Shown piece by piece: positions 31,376 through 40,777 of a stretch of DNA of 64,000 bases. The stretch covers positions 1-64,000 of the forward strand of contig NZ_FNUJ01000009.1 of NCBI RefSeq assembly GCF_900107925.1, written 5' to 3'. The DNA comes from Amycolatopsis pretoriensis (GTDB taxonomy: Bacteria > Actinomycetota > Actinomycetes > Mycobacteriales > Pseudonocardiaceae). Each line of letters begins with the position of its first letter. Position 1 is the first letter of the stretch. The notes beneath the pieces were generated by a model. The model was given only the letters and a program-made list of their open reading frames with translations. It was not told the origin of the DNA and ran no database searches. The position numbers were made by a program, and so were the translations under genes.

Positions 31376-31522
31376 TCCTAAGCCCTCCGGTGTACCGCCC
31401 GTGTGCGCGCGACACCGTATCTCCCGGTCGAAGCGCGGTAACGCGAAGCCTACGGGTTTACCACTCGTGATGCGATCGCCCCTGCCGACTTTGCGACGAG
31501 CGGATGGCACGATGGACGTCTG

Positions 31523-34027
31523 ATGACTCTCACCGACCTCCTGCCTGCGGAATCCGACCCCGACGCCCTCTTCGAAGCCTTCACGACCTGGACGGCCGAT
31601 CGGGGCATCGAGCTGTACCCGGCGCAGGAGGAGGCGGTGATGGAGGTCGTCTCCGGATCGAACGTCATCCTCTCGACGCCGACCGGCTCCGGGAAGAGCC
31701 TCGTCGCCGTCGGCGCGCACTTCACCGCGCTCGCCCAGGGCCGCCGCAGCTACTACACCGCGCCCATCAAAGCCCTCGTCTCGGAGAAGTTCTTCCAGCT
31801 CATCGAGATCTTCGGGGCCGACAACGTCGGGATGATGACGGGTGACTCCAGCGTCAACCCGGACGCCCCGATCATCTGCTGCACGGCCGAAATCCTGGCG
31901 AACATCGCGTTGCGGTTCGGTGCCGAGGCGCCGGTCGGGCAGGTCGTCGCCGACGAGTTCCACTTCTACTCCGAGCCCGACCGCGGCTGGGCGTGGCAGG
32001 TGCCGCTGCTCGAACTGCCGAACGCGCAGTTCGTCCTGATGTCGGCGACCTTGGGCGACGTGTCCTTCTTCGAAAAGGATCTCACGCGCCGCACCGGCAA
32101 GCCGACCGCGGTGGTCACCTCGGCGCAGCGCCCGGTGCCGCTGACCTTCCGGTACGCGCTCACGCCGTTGCACGAAACGATGTCCGAGCTGCTCAACGGC
32201 GGTCAGGCGCCCGTCTACGTCGTGCACTTCTCGCAGGCCGCGGCCATCGAACGCGCGCAGACGCTGATGAGCATCAACGTCACGACGAAGGCCGAAAAGG
32301 AGGCCATCGCCGAGCTGATCGGCGACTTCCGCTTCGCCGCCGGCTTCGGCAAGACGCTCTCGCGGCTGGTCCGCCACGGCATCGGCGTCCACCACGCCGG
32401 CATGCTGCCCAAGTACCGCCGATTGGTCGAGACCTTGGCCCAGTCCGGGCTGCTCAAGGTGATCTGCGGGACCGACACGCTCGGGGTCGGGATCAACGTA
32501 CCGATCCGGACGGTGGTCTTCTCCGCGCTCACCAAGTACGACGGCGTGCGCCAGCGCCACCTCAAGGCCCGCGAGTTCCACCAGATCGCCGGCCGCGCCG
32601 GGCGCGCGGGCTACGACACCGACGGCTACGTCGTCGTGCAGGCGCCCGACCACGTCGTCGAGAACGCGAAGGCGCTGGAGAAGGCGGGCGACGACCCGAA
32701 GAAGAAAAAGAAGATCGTCCGGAAGAAGGCCCCGGAAGGGTTTGTCAACTGGACCGAGAGCACGTTCGACCGGCTCATCGCGGCCGAGCCCGAGCCGCTG
32801 ACGTCGAGCTTCAAGGTCACGCACTCGATGCTGCTCAACGTGATTTCGCGGCCGGGCAACGCGTTCGACTCCATGCGTCACCTCCTGGAGGACAACCACG
32901 AGGACCGCGCGTCGCAGCGCAAGCTGATCCTGCGCGCGATCGCGATCTACCGCGCGCTGCTCGCCGCCGGCGTCGTCGAACGACTGTCCGAACCGGACGA
33001 GCAGGGCCGGATCATCCGGCTCACCGTCGACCTGCAGTTCGACTTCGCGCTCAACCAGCCGCTTTCGCCGTTCGCGCTGGCCGCGATCGAGCTGTTCGAC
33101 CTGGAGTCGCCGAGCTACCCGCTCGACGTCGTGTCCACTGTGGAGTCCACGGTGGACAATCCGCGGCCGGTGCTGTCGCAGCAGCAGTTCAAGGCGCGCG
33201 GCGAGGCCGTCAACGCGATGAAGGCCGAGGGCATCGAGTACGACGAGCGGATGGAGCTGCTCGAGAACATCACGTACCCGAAGCCCCTGGAAGAGCTGCT
33301 GCAGGGCGCGTTCCACAGCTACCGCCAGGGCCACCCGTGGGTCGACGACTACGAGCTGTCGCCCAAGTCCGTCGTGCGCGACATGTACGAGCGCGCGATG
33401 AACTTCGTCGAGTACATCGGGTTCTACCAGCTGGCGCGGTCGGAAGGCCTGGTGTTGCGCTACCTCGCCGACGTCTACGACGCGCTGCGCCACACGGTGC
33501 CCGACGAGGCCAAGACCGAGCCGCTGCAGGACCTCATCGAGTGGCTCGGCGAGCTCGTCCGGCAGGTCGACTCCAGTCTCCTGGACGAGTGGGAGGCGCT
33601 GCGCCACCCGTCCGAAGAAGGGCCGGTGTCGCACCGCCCGCCTCCGGAACCGCCGGGCGTCACCCGCAACGAGCGCGCCTTCCGGGTGCTGGTGCGCAAC
33701 GAGCTGTTCCGCCGGGTCGAGCTGTTCGCGCGGCGGGCGTGGTTCCCGCTCGGCGAGCTGGACGCCGCTTCGGGGTGGGACGCCGACTCGTGGCAGGAAG
33801 CGATCGAGGACTACTTCGAGGAGTACGACTCCCTCGGCACCGGCCCGGACGCGCGCGGCCCGAAGCTGCTGATGATCGAGCAGCAGCCGGACGTCTGGAA
33901 GGTCCGCCAGATCTTCGACGACCCGGCGGGCGACCACGACTGGGGCATCAGCGCGGAGGTCGACCTGGCGGCGTCTGACGAAGCCGGCGCTGCGGTGATC
34001 CGGGTGACCGACGTGGGCGCGCACTGA
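31523..34027 (+). CDS. Ski2-like DEAD/DEAH-box helicase with DUF3516-type C-terminus
   Basis: An 834-residue superfamily-2 helicase, probably acting on RNA. Motif I is PTGSGKS (residues 53-59). Motif II is DEFH at 144-147, a DExH variant. Motif III is MSAT and motif VI HQIAGRAGRAG. FCGTDTLGVGINVPIRTVV-type sequence precedes motif VI. A Lys-rich insert (DPKKKKKIVRKKAPEG) follows the helicase core, then about 400 residues of the DUF3516 type with WTESTFDRLIAAEPEPLTSSF. Divergent from the acidic protein by 147 bases. Confidence 0.92.
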   Translation: MTLTDLLPAESDPDALFEAFTTWTADRGIELYPAQEEAVMEVVSGSNVILSTPTGSGKSLVAVGAHFTALAQGRRSYYTAPIKALVSEKFFQLIEIFGADNVGMMTGDSSVNPDAPIICCTAEILANIALRFGAEAPVGQVVADEFHFYSEPDRGWAWQVPLLELPNAQFVLMSATLGDVSFFEKDLTRRTGKPTAVVTSAQRPVPLTFRYALTPLHETMSELLNGGQAPVYVVHFSQAAAIERAQTLMSINVTTKAEKEAIAELIGDFRFAAGFGKTLSRLVRHGIGVHHAGMLPKYRRLVETLAQSGLLKVICGTDTLGVGINVPIRTVVFSALTKYDGVRQRHLKAREFHQIAGRAGRAGYDTDGYVVVQAPDHVVENAKALEKAGDDPKKKKKIVRKKAPEGFVNWTESTFDRLIAAEPEPLTSSFKVTHSMLLNVISRPGNAFDSMRHLLEDNHEDRASQRKLILRAIAIYRALLAAGVVERLSEPDEQGRIIRLTVDLQFDFALNQPLSPFALAAIELFDLESPSYPLDVVSTVESTVDNPRPVLSQQQFKARGEAVNAMKAEGIEYDERMELLENITYPKPLEELLQGAFHSYRQGHPWVDDYELSPKSVVRDMYERAMNFVEYIGFYQLARSEGLVLRYLADVYDALRHTVPDEAKTEPLQDLIEWLGELVRQVDSSLLDEWEALRHPSEEGPVSHRPPPEPPGVTRNERAFRVLVRNELFRRVELFARRAWFPLGELDAASGWDADSWQEAIEDYFEEYDSLGTGPDARGPKLLMIEQQPDVWKVRQIFDDPAGDHDWGISAEVDLAASDEAGAAVIRVTDVGAH

Positions 34028-34065
34028 CCGTTGCGGATTCCTGACTGGTCAGTCATCGTGATCCC

Positions 34066-35136
34066 ATGGTGGCGACAGTGCGGGAGCACCGGATCGGCGA
34101 CGTGCGCTGGACGATCGTCCGAGGTCCCCGGGAAGCCGCTTTCCACGCGCTGGGCGCGCACGCCGCGGCCGACATCCGGACCGTTTTGGACGGACTGCCG
34201 TCGTGGCCGGTCGCGTCGCGGGCCCGGCGGTCGCCGGTGCTGTTCCGGGCGATCGAATCGGCGTCCCAGGTCGAGCACCCGGACGCGTACGCCGAGCTGA
34301 CGGCGCTGGCGGCGGGCGCGGGAGTGCCGTTCGACGACCTGCTGCTGGCCAACCTGCGCGGCGACCTGGGCGCGGGGGACGGGACGGGCTGCACGGACCT
34401 GGCGTGGGCTGGGTCGTCGTCGCTGCTGGGCCACAACGAAGACGGCGCCCCGGTGTTCGACGGGATCGGCCGCCTGCTGACGCTGCTGATCGACGGCGAG
34501 CCGGGGGTGTGCGTGTGGTGGTACCCGGGGTTCCTCCCGTCGAACACGTTCACGCTGACCACGCACGGGCTGGTGTGGGGGATCGACAGCGTGAGCGTGG
34601 TGACGCCGTCGCCGTGTGCTGGCCGGCACTTCGTGGCGCGAACGGCCCAGCGTGCGTCGGGGTTGGCCGAGGCGGTGTCGGTGTTGCGGTCGCGCCCTTC
34701 GGCGGGTGGGTTCGCTTACACGATGGGGCAGGTCGGTTCGCCTGTGGTGACGGTGGTCGAGAAGGCGGGACACGAGACCGCGGTGACCACTGTGGATAGT
34801 GGACTTGCCTGGCACACCAACCACTTCCGGCGGTTGTCACCGTCGTTGGATTCGGCGTCGGAGGAGAGCTTGGCGCGCGCCGAGGTGTGCGCGCACCTGG
34901 CTCCGGTGGAGCCGGACGTGAAGTGGCTGGTTTCGGCGTTGACTGGTCCTGTGCACCGGAACGCCGTCGACGGCGATCCGCTGATGATGACCTTGAGCAC
35001 GGTGGTGACGGATTTGGCGTCGGGTGAGGTGACGGTGGTGCCGCGCGGGGGTGGTCCGTTGCGGGCCCGTGCGGCGGATCTGGCTTCCGGCAACCTGGCC
35101 GCAGTCGGTGCGCTCAACGGCGCAATCCTCTCCTGA
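34066..35136 (+). CDS. C45-type acyltransferase / peptidase-like Ntn hydrolase
   Basis: A 356-residue protein of the C45 family (isopenicillin N acyltransferase and relatives), which activate by autocleavage before a nucleophile Cys. The expected residue is Cys109 in GDGTGCTDLAW, followed by LLGHNEDGAPVF, which carries the conserved His-Asn-Glu-Asp. The C-terminal part has AWHTNHFRRL, again typical. No signal peptide. The third quarter uses unusual codons (ACT GTG GAT AGT GGA CTT). Starts 38 bases after the helicase. Substrate unknown; related enzymes act on acyl-amino acids or beta-lactams. Confidence 0.82.
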   Translation: MVATVREHRIGDVRWTIVRGPREAAFHALGAHAAADIRTVLDGLPSWPVASRARRSPVLFRAIESASQVEHPDAYAELTALAAGAGVPFDDLLLANLRGDLGAGDGTGCTDLAWAGSSSLLGHNEDGAPVFDGIGRLLTLLIDGEPGVCVWWYPGFLPSNTFTLTTHGLVWGIDSVSVVTPSPCAGRHFVARTAQRASGLAEAVSVLRSRPSAGGFAYTMGQVGSPVVTVVEKAGHETAVTTVDSGLAWHTNHFRRLSPSLDSASEESLARAEVCAHLAPVEPDVKWLVSALTGPVHRNAVDGDPLMMTLSTVVTDLASGEVTVVPRGGGPLRARAADLASGNLAAVGALNGAILS

Positions 35137-35187
35137 CCATGGCCTCCCGGGGTTAGCGTGGACGCTCCGGAAACCTGGGAGGGGACC

Positions 35188-35343
35188 ATGGTGAAGCGAT
35201 TGCTGGCCGGGATGTTCGTCGCCGGTGTGCTGGCGTTGGGGTTGGCGCCGGTCGCGTCGGCCGCTTCGATGGTGGAGTACGCGCTCGTGCCCACCGCCGT
35301 CGAGTACGGAACCGACGCCACCGCCATCGAGTACGGCCTCTGA
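35188..35343 (+). CDS. Small secreted EY-repeat peptide
   Basis: A 51-residue product preceded by a strong ribosome site (GGGAGGGG) five bases from ATG 35188. The first 25 residues are a full signal peptide (MVKRLLAGMFVAGVLALGLA, cut near VASA). The predicted mature part is only about 26 residues and contains three spaced EY motifs, VEYAL, AVEYGT and AIEYGL, ending in YGL. No cysteines, so it is neither a typical bacteriocin nor lanthipeptide. The good start and signal argue for a real gene despite the size. I do not know a family. Confidence 0.7.
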   Translation: MVKRLLAGMFVAGVLALGLAPVASAASMVEYALVPTAVEYGTDATAIEYGL

Positions 35344-35484
35344 CACTCACCCGGCGGGAGTCAAGATCGCCTGGGCGTCTCCGCCCGCGAACCACAACCC
35401 GATGACGAACGCCGCGGTCGCTTGAGGACCGGCTGTGCTCTGGGCGTTGCGGTCTCGTCGAGCGTCGCCAAGGCACTTACGCGC

Positions 35485-36135
35485 TCACGGCGCTGGGTTC
35501 AAGCTTCCTGGCGCCGATCGAGGGATTCGGACGGTGGGCCGCTGCGCACGGCGACGCCGTCGTCGCCGCTCGAACCCGAGCACGATCAGCGTGACCAGCG
35601 ACAACGCCGGGAGCGGGTAGCCGAGCAGGAGCCCGGCGGTGACGTCGGACGCCGGTGCGATGAGGCCCGCCACGAACACCCACGTCGGCGCGGTCGGCGG
35701 CTTCGCGGCCGGGGACCACGGTGTCTTGCGGCCCGGCTTCGCGACCGAAAGCCAGGCCTGGAACGCCAAAGCGCTCGCCATCAGCGATGCCCCGGCGATC
35801 TGCGCCCAGGCGACTTCGCCGGTGTCGGCGGACTCGCGCAGGGCGGGGGAGAGCAGGAAGATCCCGGCGTAGAGCTGGATCAGCGTCAGGGCGAACTTGA
35901 CCAGCACCCACCAGTGCCGGAAGTAGCCCCACGCGGTCGCGCCGGCGAGGAGGAGGCCGGTGAACGCGGAGACGTTCGCCATCGGGGCGAGCAGGACGGA
36001 GTCGAGCCGGTCGGCCGGTACCGGCGCGCCCGACGACATGAGCACGACGAGGGCGAGGGCCTGGCTCATCCACGCGACGGACGAGACGACGTGCAGCCAG
36101 ACGACGGCCTGGCGCCAGCGAGGGGAAGTTTTCAC
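35485..36135 (-). CDS. DUF2269-like membrane protein
   Basis: A 216-residue protein with four hydrophobic helices. It begins VKTSPRWRQAVVWLHVVSSV, the typical sequence of actinobacterial DUF2269-like proteins, and has GYFRHWWVLVKFALTLIQLYAG and ADTGEVAWAQIAG. The C-terminus is an Arg-rich cytoplasmic tail (FERRRRRRRAQRP). GTG 36135 was chosen on homology, although GGAGG stands too close (one base). Function unknown. Confidence 0.7.
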   Translation of the reverse strand: MKTSPRWRQAVVWLHVVSSVAWMSQALALVVLMSSGAPVPADRLDSVLLAPMANVSAFTGLLLAGATAWGYFRHWWVLVKFALTLIQLYAGIFLLSPALRESADTGEVAWAQIAGASLMASALAFQAWLSVAKPGRKTPWSPAAKPPTAPTWVFVAGLIAPASDVTAGLLLGYPLPALSLVTLIVLGFERRRRRRRAQRPTVRIPRSAPGSLNPAP

Positions 36136-36395
36136 ACCTCCCAGGCTCGCGAAGCACGCGCACGGGCACATCGGGCGCGACCCGGGTTTCGCCCCGGAGG
36201 CGGGGAGGAGTGGAGTGCGCCAGGGGAAGTACGCGGCCGGGGAGGAGGTACTCCCGCGGGAGTAGGCCAGCCGCGAGATCGGCTCGCCGGCATGGCGGGT
36301 TGGCCGCGCCGCTCGGCCGCCGAGCCGCCCACTCGGCGGTGAGGGCGGCGGTGTGGGTGGCGTGCCGCTGCGCACCGCCGGACGAGGAAGCGTTC

Positions 36396-37385
36396 TCAGC
36401 CGCGCGGGGCCGGTGGGTTCTTCGCTGCCAACGCCAGCAACGGCACCGCCGCCGCCGCGTCGGTGATCAGCGTCGACACCATCCCCGACCGCAGCACCGC
36501 GTCCACCGCCGCGGCCTTCGGGCGGCTGTACCCCAGCGCGATCACCTCCGGCACCGCCGTCAGTTCCTCATGACTGATCGCCAGCACGTGATGAGCCAAC
36601 CCCGTCGACAAAGCGTTCCCCGAAGCGTCGAACAACCGCGCCGCCACTTCCGCCGTCGCCCCACGAGCGGCGATCGCCGCTCGCTCGGCCTCGTCCAGGG
36701 CGTCGTACACCGTCGACTCGCCCGGCTGCCACGCGCCGATGCTGACCACCGCCTTCGTCAGGTGGCGGAACTGCCCGAACGTCTCCGCGATCCCCGGCTG
36801 CCGGCGCAACGTCTCCGTCGTGCGGCGGTCCGGGAGGACCAGCGGGCCGAAGATCGGGTACGCGTCGCCGCCGGACACCGATGTCACGCGGCTGACCGTC
36901 TCCACCGAACGGCCGCGCATGTCCATCCCCGCCTGAACCCCGCACAGCTGGACGATCGGGCACCGCGGCAACGACCGGATCGCCTCGGTCATCGCGTTAA
37001 CCGACCGCGCCCACGACAAGCCAATCACGTCCGACGGCGTCGCGATCTCCTCCAGCAGCCGGGCCGCCAGCGTCCCGATCTTGGCGCGGACGACCTCGCG
37101 CGGCTCGCGCTCGGTTGAGCGTTCGAGCACCAGCGCCTGCTTCAGGCCGTACGCCGAGCGCACCTCGTCCGACAGCGCCAGGTCCACCGGCGCCGGCAGC
37201 GAGAACTCCACCCTGACCAGGCCGGACTCCATGGCCGTGTCGAGCATCCGGGCCACCTTGAACCGGCTGACGCCGAATTCGTCGGCGATCTCCAGCTTGG
37301 AGCGTCCCTGCACGTAGAAGCGCCGGGCGATGGTGGCGAGCAGCATCGCTTCCGAGAGCGACGCGCCCTTGCGAGAAGCGCTCAT
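36396..37385 (-). CDS. SorC/DeoR-type sugar-binding transcriptional regulator
   Basis: A 329-residue regulator. The N-terminal HTH is YVQGRSKLEIADEFGVSRFKVARMLDTAMESGLV, and the rest is the SorC sugar-phosphate-binding domain (DVIGLSWARSVNAM, ...ISHEELTAVPEVIALGYSRPKAAAVDAVLRSG, the latter being the C-terminal effector-site signature). Divergent from a zinc dehydrogenase and ABC importer operon that it almost certainly controls. A palindrome overlaps its own ATG and another lies before the dehydrogenase, suggesting autoregulation and operon repression or activation. Confidence 0.92.
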   Translation of the reverse strand: MSASRKGASLSEAMLLATIARRFYVQGRSKLEIADEFGVSRFKVARMLDTAMESGLVRVEFSLPAPVDLALSDEVRSAYGLKQALVLERSTEREPREVVRAKIGTLAARLLEEIATPSDVIGLSWARSVNAMTEAIRSLPRCPIVQLCGVQAGMDMRGRSVETVSRVTSVSGGDAYPIFGPLVLPDRRTTETLRRQPGIAETFGQFRHLTKAVVSIGAWQPGESTVYDALDEAERAAIAARGATAEVAARLFDASGNALSTGLAHHVLAISHEELTAVPEVIALGYSRPKAAAVDAVLRSGMVSTLITDAAAAVPLLALAAKNPPAPRG

Positions 37386-37391
37386 CTGAGC
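37380..37391. promoter_or_regulatory. SorC operator candidate O1
   Basis: GCTCATCTGAGC, a 12-base palindrome with one mismatched centre pair, overlapping the regulator's start codon. It differs from O2 (37484-37495) at one base. Both flank the divergent promoter region 104 bases apart. Confidence 0.65.
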
Positions 37392-37483
37392 ACTATAGCG
37401 CGAAATCCGCCCGAAAGGTTGACGTAACACCGAGGTCAGTCCTGTAATGCCTTCACATGTTCTCGACGCCATAGGTCAACGCT

Positions 37484-37495
37484 GCTCATATGAGC
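37484..37495. promoter_or_regulatory. SorC operator candidate O2
   Basis: GCTCATATGAGC, a perfect 12-base palindrome that ends 18 bases before the dehydrogenase ATG. Paired with O1 at the other end of the divergent region, it fits looping or cooperative control by the SorC tetramer. Confidence 0.65.
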
Positions 37496-37513
37496 GCGAG
37501 GAAGGGGCTAGGC

Positions 37514-38518
37514 ATGCGTGCCGCCATCGTCGACCGGCCCGGTGAGATCAGGGTCGGCGAGGTGCCCGATCCGAAACCCGGGGAACGCCAGGTCGTCGTC
37601 AAGGTCGGAGCGTGCGGGATCTGCGGGACCGACCTGCACATCGCGGACGGGCACTTCCCGCCCACCCCGTACCCCATCGTCCCCGGGCACGAGTTCGCCG
37701 GGGAAATCGTCGAGCTCGGCGCGGACGTGCCGGGCGAGTGGAAGGTCGGCGACCGCGTCGCCGTCGACCCGTCGCTGTTCTGCGGCTACTGCGGCCCGTG
37801 CCGCGCCGGCCACGGCAACCTCTGCGCGAACTGGGGCGCCACCGGCGACACCGTCAACGGCGCCTTCGCCGAGTACGTCGCCGTCCCGTCGTCCACCTGC
37901 TACCGGATGCCCGACTCGATGACGTGGGAACAAGGCGCGCTGGTCGAGCCCGTCTCCTGCGCGGTGCACGGCGTCCGGCGCGTCGGCGTCGAAGCCGGAG
38001 AGCGCTTTCTCGTCGTCGGCGCCGGGACCATGGGCCTGATCATGCAGCAGCTGCTGCAGCGCTCCGGCGCGCAGGTCACGGTCGTCGACCGCAACGAAAC
38101 CCGGTTGCCACGAGCGAAAAGCCTCGGCGCCGTCGCCACCGCGAAGGACGTCAGCGACCTGAACGGCGAGAAGTTCGACGTCGCCGTGGACGCCACCGGC
38201 GCCGCACCCGCCATCGAAGCCGCGTTCGACTCGATCCGCCGCGGCGGGCGGCTGCTCGTCTTCGGCGTCGCCCCGGCCGAAGCGCGCGTCGCGCTTTCGC
38301 CGTTCCGCATCTACAACGACGAGATCACCATCGTCGGCTCGATGGCCGTGCTGCACAGCTTCGGCACGGCGCTCGACCTCGTCGCGAATGGTGCGATCGA
38401 CACCGATTCGCTGCTCACGGACAGGTTGCCGCTGGAGCAGTACCCCGAGGCGCTGGCCAAGATGCGCAGCGGCTCGGGCCTCAAGGTGCAGGTACTCCCG
38501 GGAGGCGGCCGTGCGTAA
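37514..38518 (+). CDS. Zinc-dependent alcohol/polyol dehydrogenase
   Basis: A 334-residue medium-chain dehydrogenase of the sorbitol/threonine dehydrogenase type. Catalytic zinc ligands are Cys37 (GACGICGTD), His59 and Glu60 (PGHEFAGE). Structural zinc is held by Cys90, Cys93, Cys96 and Cys104 (CGYCGPCRAGHGNLC). NAD binding is by VVGAGTMGLIMQQLLQRSG, followed by an acidic Asp in VDRNETR, favouring NAD over NADP. ATG 37514 has GGAAGGGG upstream; the longer start at 37490 overlaps operator O2. First gene of a five-gene operon, so it probably oxidises the imported polyol or sugar. Confidence 0.9.
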   Translation: MRAAIVDRPGEIRVGEVPDPKPGERQVVVKVGACGICGTDLHIADGHFPPTPYPIVPGHEFAGEIVELGADVPGEWKVGDRVAVDPSLFCGYCGPCRAGHGNLCANWGATGDTVNGAFAEYVAVPSSTCYRMPDSMTWEQGALVEPVSCAVHGVRRVGVEAGERFLVVGAGTMGLIMQQLLQRSGAQVTVVDRNETRLPRAKSLGAVATAKDVSDLNGEKFDVAVDATGAAPAIEAAFDSIRRGGRLLVFGVAPAEARVALSPFRIYNDEITIVGSMAVLHSFGTALDLVANGAIDTDSLLTDRLPLEQYPEALAKMRSGSGLKVQVLPGGGRA

Positions 38519-39845
38519 GCTCCTCACCCTCTTCGCCGCGACGTCGTTGCTGGCCACGGGCTGCGCGGGCGCGGGCTCGATCGGCCAGGGCACCAGCACG
38601 CTCGTCATCGCGATCGTGTCCAACCCGCAGATGAAGGACGCGATCTCGCTCGCGCCGGAGTTCGAGAAGGCCACCGGCATCAACCTGAAGTTCGTTTCCC
38701 TGCCGGAAAACCAGGCGCGCGCGAAGATCACCGCGTCGACCGCCACCGAGGGCGGCGAGTTCGACGTCGTCATGATCAGCAACTACGAGGCTCCGCAGTG
38801 GGCGGCCAACGGCTGGCTCGAGAACCTCGAGCCGCACATGGCCTCGACCCAGGGCTACGACGAAGGCGACTTCATCCCCAGCATCAAGCAGTCGCTGTCG
38901 TACCAGAACCAGATGTACGCGGTGCCGTTCTACGGCGAGTCGTCGTTCCTGGCCTACCGCAAGGACCTCTTCGACAAGGCCGGGATCACCATGCCGGCCA
39001 AGCCGACGTGGCAGCAGATCGCCGACTTCGCCGCGAAGCTCGACGACAAGGCCGCCGGCGTCAGCGGCATCTGCCTGCGCGGCAAGCCGGGCTGGGGTGA
39101 AAGCCTCGCGCCGTTCACGACCGTGGCCAACACTTTTGGTGCGCAATGGTTCGACAAGGACTGGAACGCCAAGCTGACGTCACCCGAGTTCACCGCAGCC
39201 GCGAACTTCTACGTCAACCTGATCCGCGAACACGGTGAAGTCGGCGCCTCCAGCGCCGGGTTCTCCGAGTGCGGCACGCGCTACACCCAGGGCCAGGCCG
39301 CGATGTGGTACGACGCCACGGTCATGGCGGGAACCAACGAGGACCCGTCGAGCAGCAAGATCGTCGGCAAGTCCGGGTACGCGCCCGCGCCGGTCGTCAA
39401 GACCCAGGCCAGCGGCTGGCTCTACACCTGGGCGCTCGGCATCCCGAAGGTCGCCAAGGACAAGGACGCGGCCTGGAAGTTCATGGCCTGGATGACCGAC
39501 AAGGCGTACGTGCAGAAGGTCGGGACGACCTACGGCTGGAACCGCGTCCCGCCGGGCGTGCGCCAGTCGACGTACGCGATTCCCGACTACGCCAAGGCCG
39601 CGGCGGCCTACGCGAAGCCCACTTTGGACGGTATCGCGGACGCGAACCAGCAGAAGGCCATGGCGAACCCGGTGCCCTACCCCGGCATCCAGTTCGTCGG
39701 CATCCCCGAGTTCCAGGACCTGGGCACCCGGGTGAGCCAGCAGCTGTCGGCGGCGATCGCCGGCCGCGAGTCCGTCGAAGACGCCCTGAAGCAGTCCCAG
39801 GACTACGCCCAGACGGTGGGCGACTCCTACAAGGCGGTGCAGTGA
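38511..39845 (+). CDS. Sugar/polyol ABC transporter solute-binding lipoprotein
   Basis: A 444-residue family-1 extracellular binding protein. The lipobox LLATGC gives lipid-modified Cys18. The MalE-like fold shows FDVVMISNYEAPQWAANGWLENL, YAVPFYGESSFLAYRKDLF and WALGIPKVAKDKDAAWKFMAWM. Closest in type to polyol (SmoE/MtlE-like) receptors. GTG 38511 lies in an eight-base overlap with the dehydrogenase, with GGGAGG before it. Ends in TGATG with permease 1. Confidence 0.92.
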   Translation: MRKLLTLFAATSLLATGCAGAGSIGQGTSTLVIAIVSNPQMKDAISLAPEFEKATGINLKFVSLPENQARAKITASTATEGGEFDVVMISNYEAPQWAANGWLENLEPHMASTQGYDEGDFIPSIKQSLSYQNQMYAVPFYGESSFLAYRKDLFDKAGITMPAKPTWQQIADFAAKLDDKAAGVSGICLRGKPGWGESLAPFTTVANTFGAQWFDKDWNAKLTSPEFTAAANFYVNLIREHGEVGASSAGFSECGTRYTQGQAAMWYDATVMAGTNEDPSSSKIVGKSGYAPAPVVKTQASGWLYTWALGIPKVAKDKDAAWKFMAWMTDKAYVQKVGTTYGWNRVPPGVRQSTYAIPDYAKAAAAYAKPTLDGIADANQQKAMANPVPYPGIQFVGIPEFQDLGTRVSQQLSAAIAGRESVEDALKQSQDYAQTVGDSYKAVQ

Positions 39846-40777
39846 TGTCCACGCTCTCCGTAGAAACCCCCACCTCCCAGACGCACGCGAAGGTCGAGGA
39901 GAAGAAAGGCCTGAGCACCGCGGCCAAGCGGCGGCTGCCGCTGCTGCCCGCGCTGATCTTCGTCGTCGCGGTGACGCAGCTGCCGTTCCTGCTCACCGTG
40001 TTCTACTCGTTCCAGTCGTGGAACCTGGTCCGGCCGGGCTCACGGCACTTCGTCGGCCTCGACAACTACATCGACGTATTCAGCGACACGACGTTCCTGG
40101 TCGCGCTGCTCAACACCGTGCTGCTGACGGTGGTGTGCGTGCTGGTCGCGCTGCTGCTGGGCCTCGGCCTGGCGATCCTGCTCGACCGGAAGTTCTTCGG
40201 CCGCGGCGTCGTCCGGACGCTGCTGATCACGCCGTTCCTCATCCTCCCGGCGGCGGGCGCGCTGCTGTGGAAGACCACGGTGTTCGACCCGACGTACGGG
40301 TTGCTGCACTTCGTCTTCGGCACCGACGTCGACTGGCTTTCGGAGTTCCCGCTGGCCGCGGTGATGGCGCAGATCGTGTGGCAGTGGACGCCGTTCATGA
40401 TGCTGCTCATCCTCGCCGGCCTGCAGAGCCAGTCCAAAGAGGTCCTCGAAGCAGCCTCTGTGGACGGTGCGAGCCGGTGGCGGACGTTCGTCTCCATCAC
40501 GCTGCCGCACCTGTCCCGATTCCTGCAGCTGGCGACGCTGCTGGGCGCGATCTACATCGTGAACAGCTTCGACGCCATCTTCCTGATGACGCAGGGTGGA
40601 CCGGGCACGGCCAGCACCAACCTGCCGTACTACATCTACCAGCGCGCGTTCGAAGGCTTCGACGTCGGACAGTCGTCGGCGATGGGCGTGATCGTCGTGA
40701 TCCTGACGATGATCGTCGCGACCTTCGCGCTGCGCTTGATGTTCCGCACGTTCTCCGTGAGCGGAGGGATCAAATGA
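39845..40777 (+). CDS. Sugar/polyol ABC permease (MalF type)
   Basis: A 310-residue permease with six transmembrane helices after a 30-residue cytoplasmic N-terminus. The EAA loop is EVLEAASVDGASRWRTFVSITLP, contacting the ATPase. SmoF/MtlF-type sequence FLMTQGGPGTASTNLPYYIY is present. Coupled on both sides by TGATG and ATGA overlaps. Confidence 0.92.
   Translation: MSTLSVETPTSQTHAKVEEKKGLSTAAKRRLPLLPALIFVVAVTQLPFLLTVFYSFQSWNLVRPGSRHFVGLDNYIDVFSDTTFLVALLNTVLLTVVCVLVALLLGLGLAILLDRKFFGRGVVRTLLITPFLILPAAGALLWKTTVFDPTYGLLHFVFGTDVDWLSEFPLAAVMAQIVWQWTPFMMLLILAGLQSQSKEVLEAASVDGASRWRTFVSITLPHLSRFLQLATLLGAIYIVNSFDAIFLMTQGGPGTASTNLPYYIYQRAFEGFDVGQSSAMGVIVVILTMIVATFALRLMFRTFSVSGGIK

Noticed and set aside
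31376..34024. Long N-terminal extension of the acidic-protein frame
   Set aside because: It runs antisense through the helicase gene; the family start MAQDIIP is at 31375.
35422..36342. A 306-codon plus-strand frame
   Set aside because: It is antisense to the membrane protein at 35485-36135, has low-complexity Arg/Gly content and no motif.
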